Below are positions 13,341-24,440 of a stretch of 64,000 bases of DNA, piece by piece. The position numbers and the translations under genes were made by a program. How positions within the stretch are numbered: position 1 is the first letter of the stretch; each line of letters starts with the position of its first letter. A model generated the notes under the pieces. The model was not told where the DNA came from, did not search any database, and saw only the letters and a list, made by a program, of their open reading frames with translations. The DNA is from Xenopus tropicalis (lineage: Eukaryota > Chordata > Amphibia > Anura > Pipidae), in NCBI RefSeq assembly GCF_000004195.4, contig NC_030684.2, forward strand, positions 105,291,929-105,355,928, in the 5' to 3' direction.

Positions 13341-14390
13341 CACTGCGGGCTCCTTTCCACTGAGTTTAGTTTTACACAAATCCCACGATAAATCCGAAAT
13401 TGTTTCAAAATAAGATATTACATTGTAAACAATTCCTATAAGTTAAACAGTGGTACTGACAAGGTGTTGTTTGTACTGTGTTAATAGGGATTAGAAAAAA
13501 ATGATTACATTGTAAATAGGGAGCTTTCCTTCCCACTCCTTATTCCTTGCAATATCCTGTACATAACTGCCTGTTTGGGAAAAAAGTCTGAGACTGTTGC
13601 TCTGTGCCATATAGCAGATACAATGTGCATGGGTATGGTTATAGAGGGCAGGTAATAAACCAGCACTGTTCTCTGAATAACAAGGCCCCAGCTCACCCAC
13701 CTTCTATTACAAATTAGGCCTCTCTACTATCAAATCATTTAATCCTCTGCAGTATTCACTACTTCTCTACCAATGATATGCACCAATAAGGTAGCTGTAT
13801 CCGATGATGTGCCAGTTGGGCCCAGATCTCACTGGAGGGCCCCTGCGTCCATCCCAACATATTTCTGATAGTACTACCCTCAAGCAGGTGAGCTAGAATA
13901 TAATAAGGCAGGCAATAAAGGAATTGTCTGTGTTTACCAAGGTTGAACTGAAGTCCAGCTGTACCTCCCTGAACTAATGTAGAGATCATCTACAAGTGTT
14001 ATGAACTCCCTGTGGTTTAAAATGAGGGATCTGCCATTTCAATGGGATGCTTAAGTTGCAGATGAAAAGTCTGAGGGTGGGCCCTGGGCAAATGCCCCTT
14101 TTGCCCATTTGTTAAACAGCTCTAGGGTTGCCACCTATTTGGTTTTGACCTAAACAGTTTGGTCTTTATTTTTATTTTTTAACTTTATTTTATTTATTCA
14201 GCTTTCCAAAAATTACACCATACATTGGATGAGACAGATTTAAAAGCACCAATAAATAAAAAAACATTTACTTATTAAGACATTCACCTAATTTTTTCTA
14301 TCAACATTAACAAAACCTGGACATACATCCAGTCAATTGCCTCTAAATGATGTAATGACCCTGCCCGGCACCATGATGTCATCATATGCA
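13341..14390. other. No gene seen
   Basis: AT-rich DNA upstream of the CpG island. Short frames only. Confidence 0.55.
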
Positions 14391-14398
14391 TCTCCAGC

Positions 14399-14670
14399 CA
14401 GTGTCGGACTGGGGGGCCAGGGGCCCACCAGAAAACCTTAGACCATGGGCCCACTCTCCAAACTACTTCTACTCCACTCCTCACTCAACCTCTATATTTT
14501 CCTAGTTTTTTATCTTTACATACTATATTCTATTCTTTAGTCTCTTTGTTAATATAGAAAAATAAGGAATGACCATGAACTAGGCCAAATGGTTAGAAGC
14601 ATGAGGGCCCCCCTGACATCTGGGCCCACCGGGAGTTTTCCTGGTATCCCTGTGGGCCAGTCTGACACTG
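14399..14670. mobile_element. hAT-like MITE
   Basis: Inverted ends CAGTGTCGGACTGG and CCAGTCTGACACTG flank 272 bp. The 8-bp sequences outside (tctccagc at 14391-14398, cccccagc at 14671-14678) match at 6 of 8 positions, consistent with an aged hAT target duplication. Confidence 0.8.
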
Positions 14671-14678
14671 CCCCCAGC

Positions 14679-16289
14679 ATTACCAAAGCCATCTGCCCTG
14701 CCCCCTTGTTTGGTTTTAGCCACTGACAAAGTTGGCAACACTAAATGGCTCTGTGTATGAATTTTGTCAGAACCTCATTGTTAGCAAAATATTTGTCTCT
14801 CCAGGGGTGGCGTAATGTAACAATCTTCAGCAGTCACTGGTTGGATGGTCAATGCTACTTTAAAACAACTTATTCTATAGGCAGTCATACATGGGCTAAA
14901 AAAGTATCTGACTGTCTCTTCTGAGTCAGCAGCTCATTGGCCTTATTATCATTGTACAATGCAGTTATTGCCATTTGTTTTATGAGTATCCCTTTTGTTT
15001 ATTTTACTTCAAAGACTTCAATTGTATTACACTATTTAGCATGTCTCTCTATAGCAAATACATTTGGAGCACATACAGAAGACTGACTGTCATGCGTATT
15101 ATGTTTGCCTTTGATTTACTGAGCATCTGGTGAGTAGGAGATCCTGCTATTGAGAAGATTCCATCACCTGTATTTAGGAACCTTCATTTGCAGGTTTGCA
15201 CTTTATCTTGTGTTTTTTAATTTGTGGGCACGTGTGCACTTTTGTATAGAAGTTATTGCACCAGGATTGTGGATTTCATTAGGGGAGCTGCAATCAATTT
15301 TCTTATATGGCAAATACAGTGCTGAATGAACTTTTCTTCTGCCCGACCAATAGCTGGACAAAAATTGGCCAGATATTATTGGGCAGATTTGATTTACCAT
15401 TTGGTTTTCTTGATGGCCTGCAATGGAGGCAATTAAGGTTCAATTATCAGCCTGATTTCGGCCACCTCTTTTTTACATGTAAGGTATGTCCACCTTTAGT
15501 CTGGTCTTACTTGTCTCTGATGCCACTGGAAATAAGGAGGTAGCAAATCCATAATTTGGATTAGAATTCACATGAATCCCAGCTCTTTTTACAAGTTCAG
15601 CTGTATCCATAGTGGCAAATCTAATACATTTTGAAATTGCATTTTTCAAGAAAATCAGCACCAAAAAACCCTCAATTTCAAATATATTCAAGTTCACATG
15701 TCTTAAACTAAAATTTTTGAAATTTAGCAAATAAAAAAAATTGAAATGAAAAAACTTCCACCTAAACCTGTCAGGGTGCTAGAAAAGTCACTGAGTGGCT
15801 TATCTGGAGCATTAGCTTAGATCTAAGGTGGTCTAATTTAATGGGGTAAGCACCCCAACTGTGCAGTGAAGGAATCAAACATTCGGCTGTGCGGTTAAGG
15901 TAATTTTGTTTGGACAACTGAGCAGGATCATTTTTTGTACATTGTTGCAGGAATTATTTTATTTTTCTCAAATTTTAATCAGAAATACAAGGTTGTGATT
16001 AAGTTTTGTATTTGACTTAATCTTCTGTAGTTGGCCCACTCCAAAAGTTACAGATTTAGTTTATTCCTAATCAACATAATGGCATGTTGACATTTCTATT
16101 TCCCAACTATTTAACAACATTTCCATTACATATACCTGACTTTCCTCCATCTTGAAACTTTTTGGAGCTGTGTAAATAGTGAATAACAAATTAGTAGATT
16201 TTACTACAGTTTCGCTTTATGCACAGGACTCTTTGTCTCCCTGTTGCAAATTGTTGCAAATAAAAATTGTGACAGTGTTTTAGGTCTCT
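14679..16289. other. No gene seen
   Basis: Unassigned AT-rich DNA. Ends in the microsatellite cluster. Confidence 0.55.
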
Positions 16290-16452
16290 TTCTCTCTTGT
16301 TTTCTATATATATATAGAAAGAAAAAAAAGAGGAGGAGGGAAAGGAAAAGGTATATATATAGAAAGACAGAGAGAGGAAAAAAAAGAGAATATATATATA
16401 TATATATAATATGAAGAGAGAGAGAGAGGGAGAGTAAAAAGGAGGAAGAGGA

Positions 16453-16495
<43 letters not shown>

Positions 16496-17065
16496 CCATA
16501 GGTTTTCAGCACACCAACAGACCAAATGACCTGGGTGCTACCAGATTATGCAAGGTTATGCAAAAAATCAGGAAAAAACAGGTGCACTCCAGGAACCTTT
16601 AAAAATAAAAATCAAGATTCTTTATTTAAGTCATTTTAAAAATGTATCAGGACAATGGTCTTAGAAGAGAGAGAGAGTAAAAAGGAGGAAGAGGAGACAA
16701 TATATATAGAGAGAGAAGTGCAGGAAGAGAACGTATTGATAGATAGATAGATAGAAAACGAAATAGAGGAGACTATATATATATATGAAAAAGGTCTCAA
16801 AAGGGACCGAAAAGTCGGTTGTACATGCAATTATAATACACTAATATTTATTTGAACCACAAGAACCTTGGTGCTGGATGTGTTTGATTCAGTATCTATA
16901 TGATATTCCGTGCACAGGGGCAGCTACATGGTAGCAATCTTTGGAGTGTGGTGCTGTCGTGTGGACTCTTTTATATATAAATATATATATAAGTGAGAGA
17001 GAGAAGGAGTAAGAGTAGAACATATATATGTATACATATACACAGAGAGAGAGAGAGGAATGTAG
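16290..17065. repeat. Cluster of (TA)n, (GA)n and (GATA)n microsatellites
   Basis: Purine-rich blocks (gagagagagag, ggaggaagaggag) alternate with (TA)n tracts, the longest about 16454-16491. The block agtaaaaaggaggaagagga occurs twice (16433 and 16677). A tagatagataga run lies near 16738-16754. Reading frames with YIYIYI runs here are repeat artefacts. Confidence 0.9.
16555..16880. repeat. Dispersed repeat interrupted by microsatellites
   Basis: Contains ggtgcactccaggaaccttt at the left and aaggtctcaaaagggaccga, aaagtcggttgtacatgc at the right. The right part has a GGTC/GACC hairpin followed by GAAA as in a hammerhead core, but the CTGANGA part is replaced by TA repeats. Confidence 0.5.
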
Positions 17066-17789
17066 GCTCATACCTTTATTATGCAGAAATGAGGGGTGGG
17101 ATACACACCATTTTTAAAGGCAGGTTTACTAATGTCCTACCACTGCTGTGCTGTAACTCACAGTTTTGTGCTTTTTTCCCCCATTCACTAAATGAAAACT
17201 CACTCAAATGAAGTTGCACGAAAAGTGACCGTTCCTTAGATCTCCATCTCACTAATTTACATAATAAGAGAACACATCATTTGCATGATAATGCTTAGGA
17301 AAGAATGTTCCGAAAACTCTTTCTTGTAACTATCATGTCACTCAAACTCTTTGACCACTAAAATGCCCATCAGCAAGCACATCTCCTAAATGTAATCTAA
17401 TGAGGCGAAGCCCTTTTCTAAATGTGATAAAGGGAACGGGAACTGTCAGAGCAGGGGATTTAATCAGGAATGTAAATCTCAAACACTCGGAAAGGGATGT
17501 GATACAGGCATTATTTAGTATGCAGGCCCAAAGGCTCATCTGTCTGGAATCATTCAAGTTTTGCTTGATATACGTAGGCGAAGAGTTGTCAGTGATTAAA
17601 AAGCAAAAGTCTCTGGTATTTCTTATAACACCACCATATATGGAAAGTATCATTCACCAGAGAATATATTTTTTGATGCTACAGGGCTGATTCTAATGAA
17701 AATTGTACTAATAATCTGTATTATTTACTAATCAGCCTTATATTGTGACATTTATATTTTATATATAGAGTAAATTGTGAGTTGGCTCC
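17066..17789. other. No gene seen
   Basis: Unassigned DNA. A pair of overlapping frames of about 100 codons on opposite strands (17342-17690) has no recognisable similarity. Confidence 0.5.
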
Positions 17790-17986
17790 TAAATTCAGGT
17801 AAGTGACAGCAGCACAGAGCATGTGCGGTGAAACAGCAGAAAAGAAGATGGGGAGCTACTGGGGCATCTTTGGGGGCACAGATCTTCCCTGCTAAAGAGC
17901 TGTGGTTGCCTTGGGCTGGTACAGAAGCCCAAAACATAATGTACAACATGTTTACCCTACTTGTTTAGTTGGGATTTAGTTCTCCT
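17790..17986. mobile_element. T2-like MITE, right part
   Basis: Ends gggatttagttctcct followed by TTAA (17987-17990), a right-end signature of the family. The left end is not identifiable. Confidence 0.4.
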
Positions 17987-18059
17987 TTAATGTGTGCTAT
18001 ATAATGTGGTTTATTTGTTTTTTATTGACAGATTGGACATGTGTTTTTTTTTGTATGCA

Positions 18060-18340
18060 CACACATAGCTCATAGACCATAAGATCCCATTACCCAATAT
18101 AGTCACCTGATATCACGCTGATCTGATCATTTGGCCTAAGGGCCAAACAATCAGATCATAATAGGCATTTGTGGAGTCTGTCAGCTAGCCAATGCAGTCT
18201 TCAACCCTAACAGGATTTTTAAACCTGTCCGAACCTGTCAGATATCAGATCAGGGCTATACATCGCAGATAAGCTACCGACTTGTTCTAAAGGGGCAAAT
18301 CAGCAAATATAATCTGCCAGTGTATGGTCAGCTTTACTTG
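18060..18340. mobile_element. Possible decayed MITE
   Basis: The right side ends gtgtatggtcagctttac, similar to the ggccatacac-type ends, and the interior has an inverted pair (ctgatctgatcatttggcc and ggccaaacaatcagatca). The left end near 18060 is not clear. Confidence 0.35.
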
Positions 18341-19511
18341 GACTAACCCCTGCATAAATGATCATCTTTGTATAGGTTGCCTACATGAAATATAAATGGA
18401 ATATTGAGATATATGTCTGTCAGGTTTTACCTTTTCCTTAAATAACCCTGTAGAGACCCCAAAAACAACCAGTCCCTGGGTCATTACTATATTATCAAAA
18501 AAGGATCAGCTGCCTGATGCCCACCAATATTTCCATCTGCAAAAACTTGAAGTGAAAAATCCCTAAAAAATGGTAGACACTTTGGTTTAATAGAGGAGCT
18601 CTACAACTTAATATCTATTAATTTAGTTTAATCTCCTTTTTTATAGTCTTATTTTTTAATTATATTTTAAACCAAATATAAACTTACAGTATATATACAG
18701 TATTCTTATGATGTTTCTTATAAAGATAGAGTTGGGTTTTTATTTCTGCTTGCCTATTCTCATATGCTAATCACAGGATAAGGCTTTCTCCCTGATGTAG
18801 GGAATTTATATGGCCATGCAAGTCTGGCAGACCCCTCAAGGGGGGCAAGGGACATGTGACTTAATTCTTATCCTACCTGGATTTTTGAGCATAAAGGGCT
18901 AATGCATTTGTGTATTTATTAAGAAGGGTACAGGAGTAGGGTGATTTTGTTAGTTTATAGCAGCATTAGGGGTCATTTACATTTCCCTGGGGTGCAAGTG
19001 TTAGTTCACTTAGGGGCAGGGGTGCTGCTGCCATGAGGTGAGAAATTTGCTTCAGGTGGCAGTGCCCCCAAAGTTACAAGAGGCAGCAAAAAGCAACTCA
19101 AGAACAAAGTATGCAAAGTGCAATGAATGTCAAATTTCCAGACTTTACACACTCTGTTGTGCAATGTAAATGACCCCTGCTTTCTACTTATTTCTTCATA
19201 CTATCCCAGGGCCAATGCCATGGGGATTAAATGCAGTGGCAATTTAATGTAAAATACCCCCAAGAACACCTTACAGGATAAATGTAGTGCGAGTTTCATT
19301 TATAACACATGGCAGGATAAATATTGTGCCTATTCCATTTATAATGACCCCTGGACACATAATAGTATATATCATAATAGTATATATAGTTTCAATTTTA
19401 TGTATAATAACTCCCAAACACATGGCAGTAAAAATGCAGTGCAGGATAAGTGTATCTTAATGTACCTGTCAGTACAACATTTTCTGGGAGAGAATCTTAC
19501 AGTTCTAACTG
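18341..19511. other. No gene seen
   Basis: AT-rich DNA. cataatagtatatat is tandemly duplicated near 19358-19388. aggggtgctgctgccatgag at 19018 resembles a hAT-type repeat start, without a matching end. Confidence 0.45.
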
Positions 19512-19659
19512 TTAAAGTAGCCATACACAGGCCTATTTCAGCTGCCTATATCGGCCCTTTAGACTGATTTAGCAGCTTATCTGCCCAGGGCCGCTGCTGG
19601 CCAAATGGGTGCCCTAAGCAGAAATTTACTTTGGTGCCCCCTCCCCCAAATATTACGGA

Positions 19660-20610
19660 AGTAAAAATAGAAAGTACCCCCAATTGCCCCCATAAACAGT
19701 GCCCCCAATTGCCCCCATAAACAGTACCCCCCATAGACAGTAGCCCCCACACAAAGTGCCCCCAATTGCCTCATACACAGTACCCCCCATAGACAGTAGA
19801 CCCCACACACAGTGCCCCCATAGAAAGTACCCCCAATTGCCCCCATAAACAGTACCCCCCATAGACAGTAGCCCCCACGCAAAGTGCCCCAATTGCCTCA
19901 TACACAGTACCCCCCATAGACAGTAGCCCCCACACACAGTGCCCCCATACAAAGTACCCCCAATTGCCCCGGTAAACAGTACCCCCAATTGCCCCCATAA
20001 ACAGTACCCTCCATAGACAGTAGCCCCCACACACAGTGCCCCCAATTGCCTCATACACAGTACCCCTCATAGACAGTAGCCCCCACACACAGTGCCCCCA
20101 TACAAAGTACCCCCAATTGCCCCGGTAAACAGTACCCCCAATTGCCCCCGTAAACAGTACCCTCCATAGACAGTAGCCCCCACACACAGTGCCCCCAATT
20201 GCCTCATACACAGTACCCCCCATAGACAGTAGCCCCCATACAAAGTACCCCCAATTGCCCCGGTAAACAGTGCCCCCAATTGCCCCCATAAACAGTGCCC
20301 CCATAGACAGTAGCCCCCACACACAGTGCCCCCATAGAAAGTACCCTCAATTGCCCCCATAAACAGTACCCCCCATAGACAGTAGCCCCCACACAAAGTG
20401 CCCCCAATTGCCTCATACACAGTACCCCCATAGACAGTAGCCCCCACACACAGTGCCCCCATACAAAGTACCCCCAATTGCCCCCATAAACAGTGCCCCC
20501 AAAAATAAGTACCCCCAATTGCCTCATCATACACAGTACCCCCCATAGACAGTAGCCAGCCCGCACACACAAAGCCCCCAATTGCCCCCACAGAAAGTAC
20601 CCCCAACAGA
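19660..20610. repeat. Minisatellite with about 153-bp higher-order repeats
   Basis: About 950 bp of short units that each begin AGTNCCCCC, continuing as aattgcccccataaac, catagac, cacacac and similar. The marker tcatacacag recurs near 19771, 19898, 20051, 20204 and 20413, giving spacings of 127, 153, 153 and 209 bp, so short units are arranged in longer repeats. The minus strand is G-rich and free of stop codons in long stretches of all frames; those frames are an effect of composition and not genes. Confidence 0.9.
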
Positions 20611-20625
20611 CCAGTGATGTCGGCG

Positions 20626-20755
20626 GCTCCTTCTCTCTTATGCCGCGGCAACAGGCACTACTATAAGGTTGCGCCTCATCGCTGACGTGTGACGTCATAC
20701 GCACGGGCGCAACCTTATAAAAGGACCTGTTGCCGCGGCATAAGAGAGAAGGAGC
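20626..20755. repeat. Long palindrome with a CRE-like centre
   Basis: Left arm gctccttctctcttatgccg, continuing cggcaacagg, is perfectly repeated in inverse at 20726-20755. Inner arms share ataaggttgcgcc. The loop contains TGACGTCA (20690-20697), a perfect cAMP-response-element palindrome. It lies inside the nested hAT-like element and would fold into a stable hairpin. Confidence 0.85.
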
Positions 20756-21147
20756 TGCTGGCGAAGACTTGCTTGGTATGTTTTTGCACAGAGTGCGCAC
20801 TCTGCGTAGGGAGCGGCGGTGCTTGGTGCCCCCCTGGGAGTTGGTGCCCTACGCAGAGTGCGTACTCTGCGTATAGGGAGCGGCGGTACTATATCTGCCC
20901 ATGTATGGGCACCAACGATGGGCCTCCCCGGCCGACATCTGGCCTGAAATCAGGTAGATCTCGATTGGGCAGGTTGATTTTTCTGTCGGATCAGGGACCG
21001 CATCGGCCTATGCCTGCCATTCTAATTCAATCTTTTGGCCCTCGGCATATCAGGAGAAGATCTGCTCGAGTGGGCATATCGAGAAAAGATCCCCTCGCTT
21101 GGTGACCTCTCCAAACAAGCGAATCTTCCCTCGTATGGCCACCTTAA

Positions 21148-23518
21148 GTTTGTTTACCACAAGCAAAAAAACTTTGCTGTGGTTTTAAACACAATTTCTA
21201 GCAGAGTTACTCTTTAAAAGGAAATGCCGAAACAGCAGGCCTGTGATGGGCAAGTTTGAGTGCAGAAATGAACAGTTTATATCAGGGAACCCAATGTAAT
21301 CACAAATTCCGCTCAGACAAGAGTGGGAAACAAACACATTGTTTAAAAATCAACATTTTGCTGATAGTAAACAGCGTTTGCCCGTAATAAAATCTGTGTA
21401 ATAGTTTTTTGTGCTATTCACTGGCTATGGTGTAGTATATGAGTATGCTATAAATCCCGCTATTAGGGCGTCTGAGCTGTTATTCATATAATCAGACAGG
21501 ACTTGGCACTTGACCAGACTGCTGTTATGTTTAACTCTTGCAAATCAATCGCTCAGTCATTCTGATTGCCAATTTTCCTTCTCACTCTGCTCCAATTAAT
21601 CACCGGTTATTGCAAAAATATCTTCAATGGAAGTTGTCACAGTCAGGTTTACTTTAAACATTTCATGCTGACAAAGGTGCCTTGACAACAGAGTGAGCCA
21701 TAGGGCACACAACATTTATTACTATAATACACTTTTGAAGGCAAAACTGTGTTTACCATGCAACACTATTTGTCACAGCGCCTGTGGCTGTTTGATAAAT
21801 AGGTGAGGGGCTGCAGGAACGCAGGCTGTTATGGTAATTACACACTGTAATAACTGAAGTACTGTGACAGATCAATAAATCCCTCAGAGGTGCCATCCAC
21901 AAAATAGGCAGGAAACCAACTAGTTGACTTCCACAAGCAGAGTTTGGTACCCGACAGGCAGATTAATGTCCTGCAAGCATGCTGTGGCGCTATCATACTG
22001 CAATTACTAATGCACACCCATGGTAACTCTGGATGCAGGCCATAAGAATCACACAGGATGGTGTTTGGGAATGATGTGATGGCTCCTTTTCTACAGGATA
22101 GTGTTAATAACTGCTATTAAGTTTCTTAAATTCAGTATTCAAGCACTGACTAAATAAAGGCAATTGTAAGTGTACAGCTAATGGGTGAACCAATATGGTC
22201 TTAGTATAAATAGTCCTAAGGTAAGGTAGTGGGAGCATTTGCTCCTGGAGGTAGTTAAGAACATAATTATATTTTATATTGTGTAAGAATTGCTACTAGG
22301 TATACCTTGCGTTTTTCTGTTGTAGTTGGAGATCGCAGGTTCAATATCCCTAATGCCTTCTTTCATAATCAGGGAACCCCTTCAGTACATGCCCTTAAAG
22401 CAAATAATCTCTCCAAGATATGCTTAATGGCATCTCCCTAAAATAAGAGATTGCATGGAACACTTTCTGTCCACAACACTGCATTCTAACAAAGAAGCAA
22501 TGATATGTTAATAAATACAAATAAAGCACTACCCACAGATTAGTCGCCCGCGAACAGGGAGTTTTGCCGCGGGCGACTAATCTCCCCGTGTGCCAGAGCC
22601 CTAATAGCTGTCTAGACTTTAGCCATAACACTGTGATTGGGAGGGCATATTCTTTGGCTTATGATCTAGTTTCTATCAACCTTATACAACTGAAGTTCTA
22701 CTTACTATAGTCTTGAGCATCTTCCTGTCAGTCAAGTCCCATAATTTTTCTCAACTTAATCTTAATTTCTGTTCTGGTTTTGTTTTAGCTATATATATTG
22801 ATATAATATATATATATTGATAAAAAAAACTCTATGACCACCAGACACACCTTCTATAGCACAATGACTTTTCAATTGTTTATTATGGGTTAACAGTTGT
22901 ACACAATATCTTCATCCTATGCCAAGTGTTGGATGCAGTGTTGTAATACTACTGACTGCCTTGTGGGGAAAAAACTGGGTACGGTCCTTTCAGTACAAGG
23001 TGAGGTCTGTGTTAGTTTTCTGGTATGTGAGTGGAAGAATCTGACTGGCAATGGCATAAATTTGTGGGTCCTCCTGCAGGTGACTGAAAATTGCAGGTCA
23101 ACCCCAACACAAGCAAAATCACAGATCACCTGCATCACATGCATGTATAGTATATGGGGAAGCAGATTTGGACCACCCCCCCCCCCCAACCACACGGTCT
23201 GCTTCCTCTATAGTTACAGTGCTGCTGACTGGCCTGAATAGAACCTGACCTCAACCCAGCTTAACATTGTTGGCATGAATTGACACCTGTGATCCAACAT
23301 CACTGTCCAAGCCCACTAATGCTCTTGTGGCTGAATGCAAGTAATGCCCACCAACGATGTTCTAACATCTACTAGAAAGCCTTCCATCAAGAGTAGTGGC
23401 TGGGCTGTTATTGCAAAAAAGAACCAATTTTCTATTAATACCCTTCATTTTCGAATGAGATGTTGGACAGGCAGTGTATAACTTTGGTAAAAAAGTGGGT
23501 ATCCTGACAGAATGGTTC
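21148..23518. other. No gene seen
   Basis: Apart from the Harbinger-like fragment at 22532-22601, non-coding DNA. ttgatataatatatatatat near 22800 is low complexity, and 23174-23187 is a poly(C) run. Confidence 0.55.
22532..22601. mobile_element. Harbinger-like MITE fragment
   Basis: Contains gattagtcgcccgcg, a short loop and cgcgggcgactaatctcccc, ending gccagagccc followed by taa. It corresponds to one terminal hairpin of the 26.6 kb element; the rest is missing. Confidence 0.65.
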
Positions 23519-23526
23519 CCCTAGAA

Positions 23527-24432
23527 CAGTGCTGTCCAACTTCTGTTGTACCCAGGGCCGGAATTTCACCGACCTACGTGGTGGAGGGCCGATAATGGAA
23601 GCCAGTTTTGACCACTCCCCTTTTTGAAACCGCACCCACTTGAAACCACACCCATGTTATCACATGACCATACCCATATTAATGGTTGTAGTACAGCAAA
23701 AACCTCCCATACTCTGCCTGCCCTACCCTGCCTGTGTGTGTGCCATACTCTGCCTTCCCTACCCTGCCTGTGTGTGCCATACTCTGCCTGCCCTACCCTG
23801 CCTGCGTGCCATACTTTCACTGTGTGTGCCATTCTTGGCTGGTTTGTGCCATACTTGGCCTGTGTGTGCAATACTCTGCCTGCCCTACCCTGCCTGTGTG
23901 TGCCATACTCTGCCTTCCCTACCCTGCCTGTGTGTCCATACTCTGCTTGCCCTATGCTGCCTGTGTGTATGGCACACACTGGCAGCCTATAGTGACACAA
24001 TGCTGGCACTGCTCCTACAGTCTGCACAATAACTATATATTAAAAAACTTTTTAATTGCAGTACCACCTCAGTATATGTTCTTTTTGTAGTGTGCAGGGA
24101 TTATTTGTGGGTTTCTACTGCTCCTGAGGTGTGAACAGGGGAACAATGGGGGTGATTACAGCCTGAGCCTGAGGTGTGAACACTGCAGGGGGTGAACAAT
24201 GCAGAGATTAAAAGGTGTGAACACCACAGGGGATTACATATTTAAACAATACAGCCTGATTACAGCCTGAATCTGAGGTGAGAACCATGCAGGGGGGCAG
24301 TTAATCTCAGTACTGATACCATTTAAAGTTTACACAAGAGTAAGCCATCAAAGCAGCCAGACAGGTGGGGGGCCACACAGAGGGGGGTCGCGGGCCGCAT
24401 GCGGCCCGCGGGCCGCCAGTTGGACAGCACTG
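23527..24432. mobile_element. hAT-like non-autonomous element with internal minisatellite
   Basis: 906 bp flanked by the exact 8-bp duplication CCCTAGAA (23519-23526 and 24433-24440). Both ends carry the 15-bp inverted repeat CAGTGCTGTCCAACT, typical of hAT elements. Inside lies a tandem repeat of the motif tgccatactctgcctgccct (23700-23965), and the right end has a GC-rich hairpin built from gggccgcatgcggcccgc (24390-24415). No transposase frame is present. Confidence 0.92.
23700..23965. repeat. Minisatellite inside the hAT-like element
   Basis: Repeated units of roughly 33-46 bp contain catactctgcctgccctacc and ctgcctgtgtgtg, with deletions between units. Open frames on both strands across it follow from the repeat and are not genes. 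Confidence 0.85.
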
Positions 24433-24440
24433 CCCTAGAA

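Larger units (their letters stand above)
19586..20891. mobile_element. hAT-like non-autonomous element nested in a MITE
   Basis: Flanked by an exact 8-bp duplication TATCTGCC (19578-19585 and 20892-20899), the target-site length of hAT elements. The left tip is CAGGGCCGCTGC; the right tip in reverse complement is TAGTACCGCCGC, matching at 8 of 12 positions. It carries no transposase. Most of the interior is a C-rich minisatellite (19660-20610), followed by a long palindrome (20626-20755) and a partly duplicated right end with ctctgcgta and gggagcggcggt motifs. Confidence 0.8.
19512..21147. mobile_element. MITE with TTAA target sites, split by a nested insertion
   Basis: Left end TTAAAGTAGCCATACAC (19512) and right end GTATGGCCACCTTAA (to 21147) are inverted and flanked by TTAA, as in T2/Kolobok-like or piggyBac-like elements. 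The two halves are separated by 1306 bp of another transposon. A sister copy, uninterrupted, lies on the minus strand at about 26330-26584 and aligns across the insertion point. Confidence 0.8.

Noticed and set aside
16191..16525. Frames with YIYIYI runs
   Set aside because: Translation of (TA)n and purine microsatellites.
19546..20800. Several overlapping minus-strand reading frames of 100-198 codons rich in G, Y, W and C
   Set aside because: They lie in the C-rich minisatellite, are open in all three frames because the units lack stop triplets, and have no start context or similarity.
23566..24090. Cysteine/leucine-rich frames on both strands
   Set aside because: Produced by the internal minisatellite of the hAT-like element; open in several frames at once.
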